Shown here piece by piece: positions 20,370-20,848 of a DNA stretch of 20,848 nt; position 1 is the stretch's first letter; each line of letters starts with the position of its first letter. This DNA is from a virus, in the IMG/VR virus record IMGVR_UViG_3300033388_000898, positions 1-20,848 of that record; one strand, given 5' to 3'. Below the pieces are notes generated by a model, which was not told where the DNA came from, made no database searches, and saw only the letters and a list, made by a program, of their open reading frames with translations. Both the position numbers and the translations under genes were made by a program.

Positions 20370-20848
20370 ATGGGAATTATAAAAAACACAGTAGATTTAG
20401 AGGCGCAAGCGGACTCAACTTTACCGGATAACACAACGCAATTAATTAGCCCACAAGACAGCCGGGAAATGGCTAAAAATAACGCGGTTAGTGCTTATAA
20501 TAAAATAACAGATTCAGCACTAGTCGGCTTAAAAGCTCATTCAGTCCTACCGACTTACGAAAGTGGACAAGGGACAGTTAACGCGGGAAACATTTATATT
20601 AGTAATAAAATCACAGGGCCGGGCGCTTTTACTCCGGCGGATTGGGATATTTACTCAGCTTTTCCGGAAGCTCCAAACGACGGGACTCAATACACGCGTA
20701 AAAATTTAGGTTGGGAGGCTGCTACAGGCGGAAACACGATCTTCACGGGTGGCACAATGGCAGCGGATAGCACTATTGCAATGGCTAATAAGAAAGTTAC
20801 TTTTTCAGGCGGCAACTTAGACCAAACGAACAGCGCGGTAATAAACAC
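20370..20848 (+). CDS. N-terminal part of a tail fibre-like protein (runs off the window)
   Basis: A frame starting three bases after the previous stop and open to the right edge, 159 complete codons. The N-terminus (LISPQDSREMAKNNAVSAYNKI) is of the kind that anchors fibres to the baseplate. Then come FTPADWDIYSAFP, NDGTQYTRKNLGWEAA and GGTMAADSTIAMANKK, patterns common in fibre shafts, with many Gly, Thr and Asn. Function beyond attachment cannot be seen because the C-terminal tip is missing. The A/T-rich GATATG start matches the baseplate genes before it. Confidence 0.65.
   Translation, partial: MGIIKNTVDLEAQADSTLPDNTTQLISPQDSREMAKNNAVSAYNKITDSALVGLKAHSVLPTYESGQGTVNAGNIYISNKITGPGAFTPADWDIYSAFPEAPNDGTQYTRKNLGWEAATGGNTIFTGGTMAADSTIAMANKKVTFSGGNLDQTNSAVIN

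Noticed and set aside
20814-20826. Another TAGACCAAA match
   Set aside because: It lies inside the fibre-like coding sequence (residues LDQT), has no second half-site and is probably chance; the partial TAGACCAA near 5374 in the gp36-like gene is rejected for the same reason.
1-20848. tRNA genes, insertion sequences, integrase, Mu-type transposase, anti-defence or toxin-antitoxin pairs
   Set aside because: I looked on both strands and found no cloverleaf, transposase motif or paired toxin. The RHH protein could be an antitoxin type, but it has no partner gene next to it.

Overview
The window is a stretch of a double-stranded DNA phage or prophage with a contractile tail (myovirus-like), almost certainly infecting a member of the Bacteroidota, probably a flavobacterium. 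The host call rests on three things in the sequence. At 111-141 there is a textbook Bacteroidota promoter, TTTG-N19-TATCTTTG. Start codons have A/T-rich upstream regions without Shine-Dalgarno sequences. Several protein types are ones I know mainly from Bacteroidota phages: a BT4734/VirE primase, a DUF2586-type sheath and a DUF6046-type tail protein. Genes are tightly packed, often with stop/start overlaps. All but one lie on the + strand.

Layout. 1-285: the end of an unidentified gene, a strong promoter and a possible small structured RNA. 286-2532: a primase-helicase. 2533-2911: a 379-bp repeat-rich non-coding region holding two terminator-like hairpins, an (AC)11 tract, a long imperfect inverted repeat and two copies of a 19-bp operator-like sequence. 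2912-8236: VRR-NUC nuclease, zinc-ribbon protein, small and large terminase, a Mu gp36-like connector, a portal fused to a MuF domain, and a Mu gpG-like protein. 8246-11192: a probable neck or tail-terminator protein, baseplate proteins and a tail-fibre-like protein. 11185-11337 (minus): a 50-residue ribbon-helix-helix (RHH) repressor-like protein. 11452-15203: ClpP-type prohead protease/scaffold, major capsid protein, a 55-residue protein, tail sheath and tail tube. 15314-15855: tail assembly chaperone pair with a -1 frameshift signal. 15901-20848: tape measure, a DUF6046-like protein, hub, spike, gp25-like wedge, tail X-like protein and the start of another fibre-like gene.

How it works together. 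The genes give a nearly complete head and contractile tail. Terminase packages DNA through the portal; protease and scaffold shape and mature the HK97-fold shell; connectors join it to a sheath/tube tail whose length is set by the tape measure; wedges, hub, spike and fibres form the baseplate. No integrase, transposase, lysis gene, tRNA or CRISPR array is visible. Mu-like head proteins occur together with a terminase pair, which argues for ordinary terminase packaging rather than Mu-style transposition.

The most notable signals are regulatory. A 19-bp sequence built from two 10-bp direct half-sites lies in front of the lone minus-strand RHH gene, and twice in front of the structural operon, which suggests a small self-regulated circuit controlling late genes. 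The tail chaperone pair carries the slippery heptamer GGGAAAC, a 5-nt spacer and a hairpin enclosing the zero-frame stop. Independent terminators cut the late genes into separate units.
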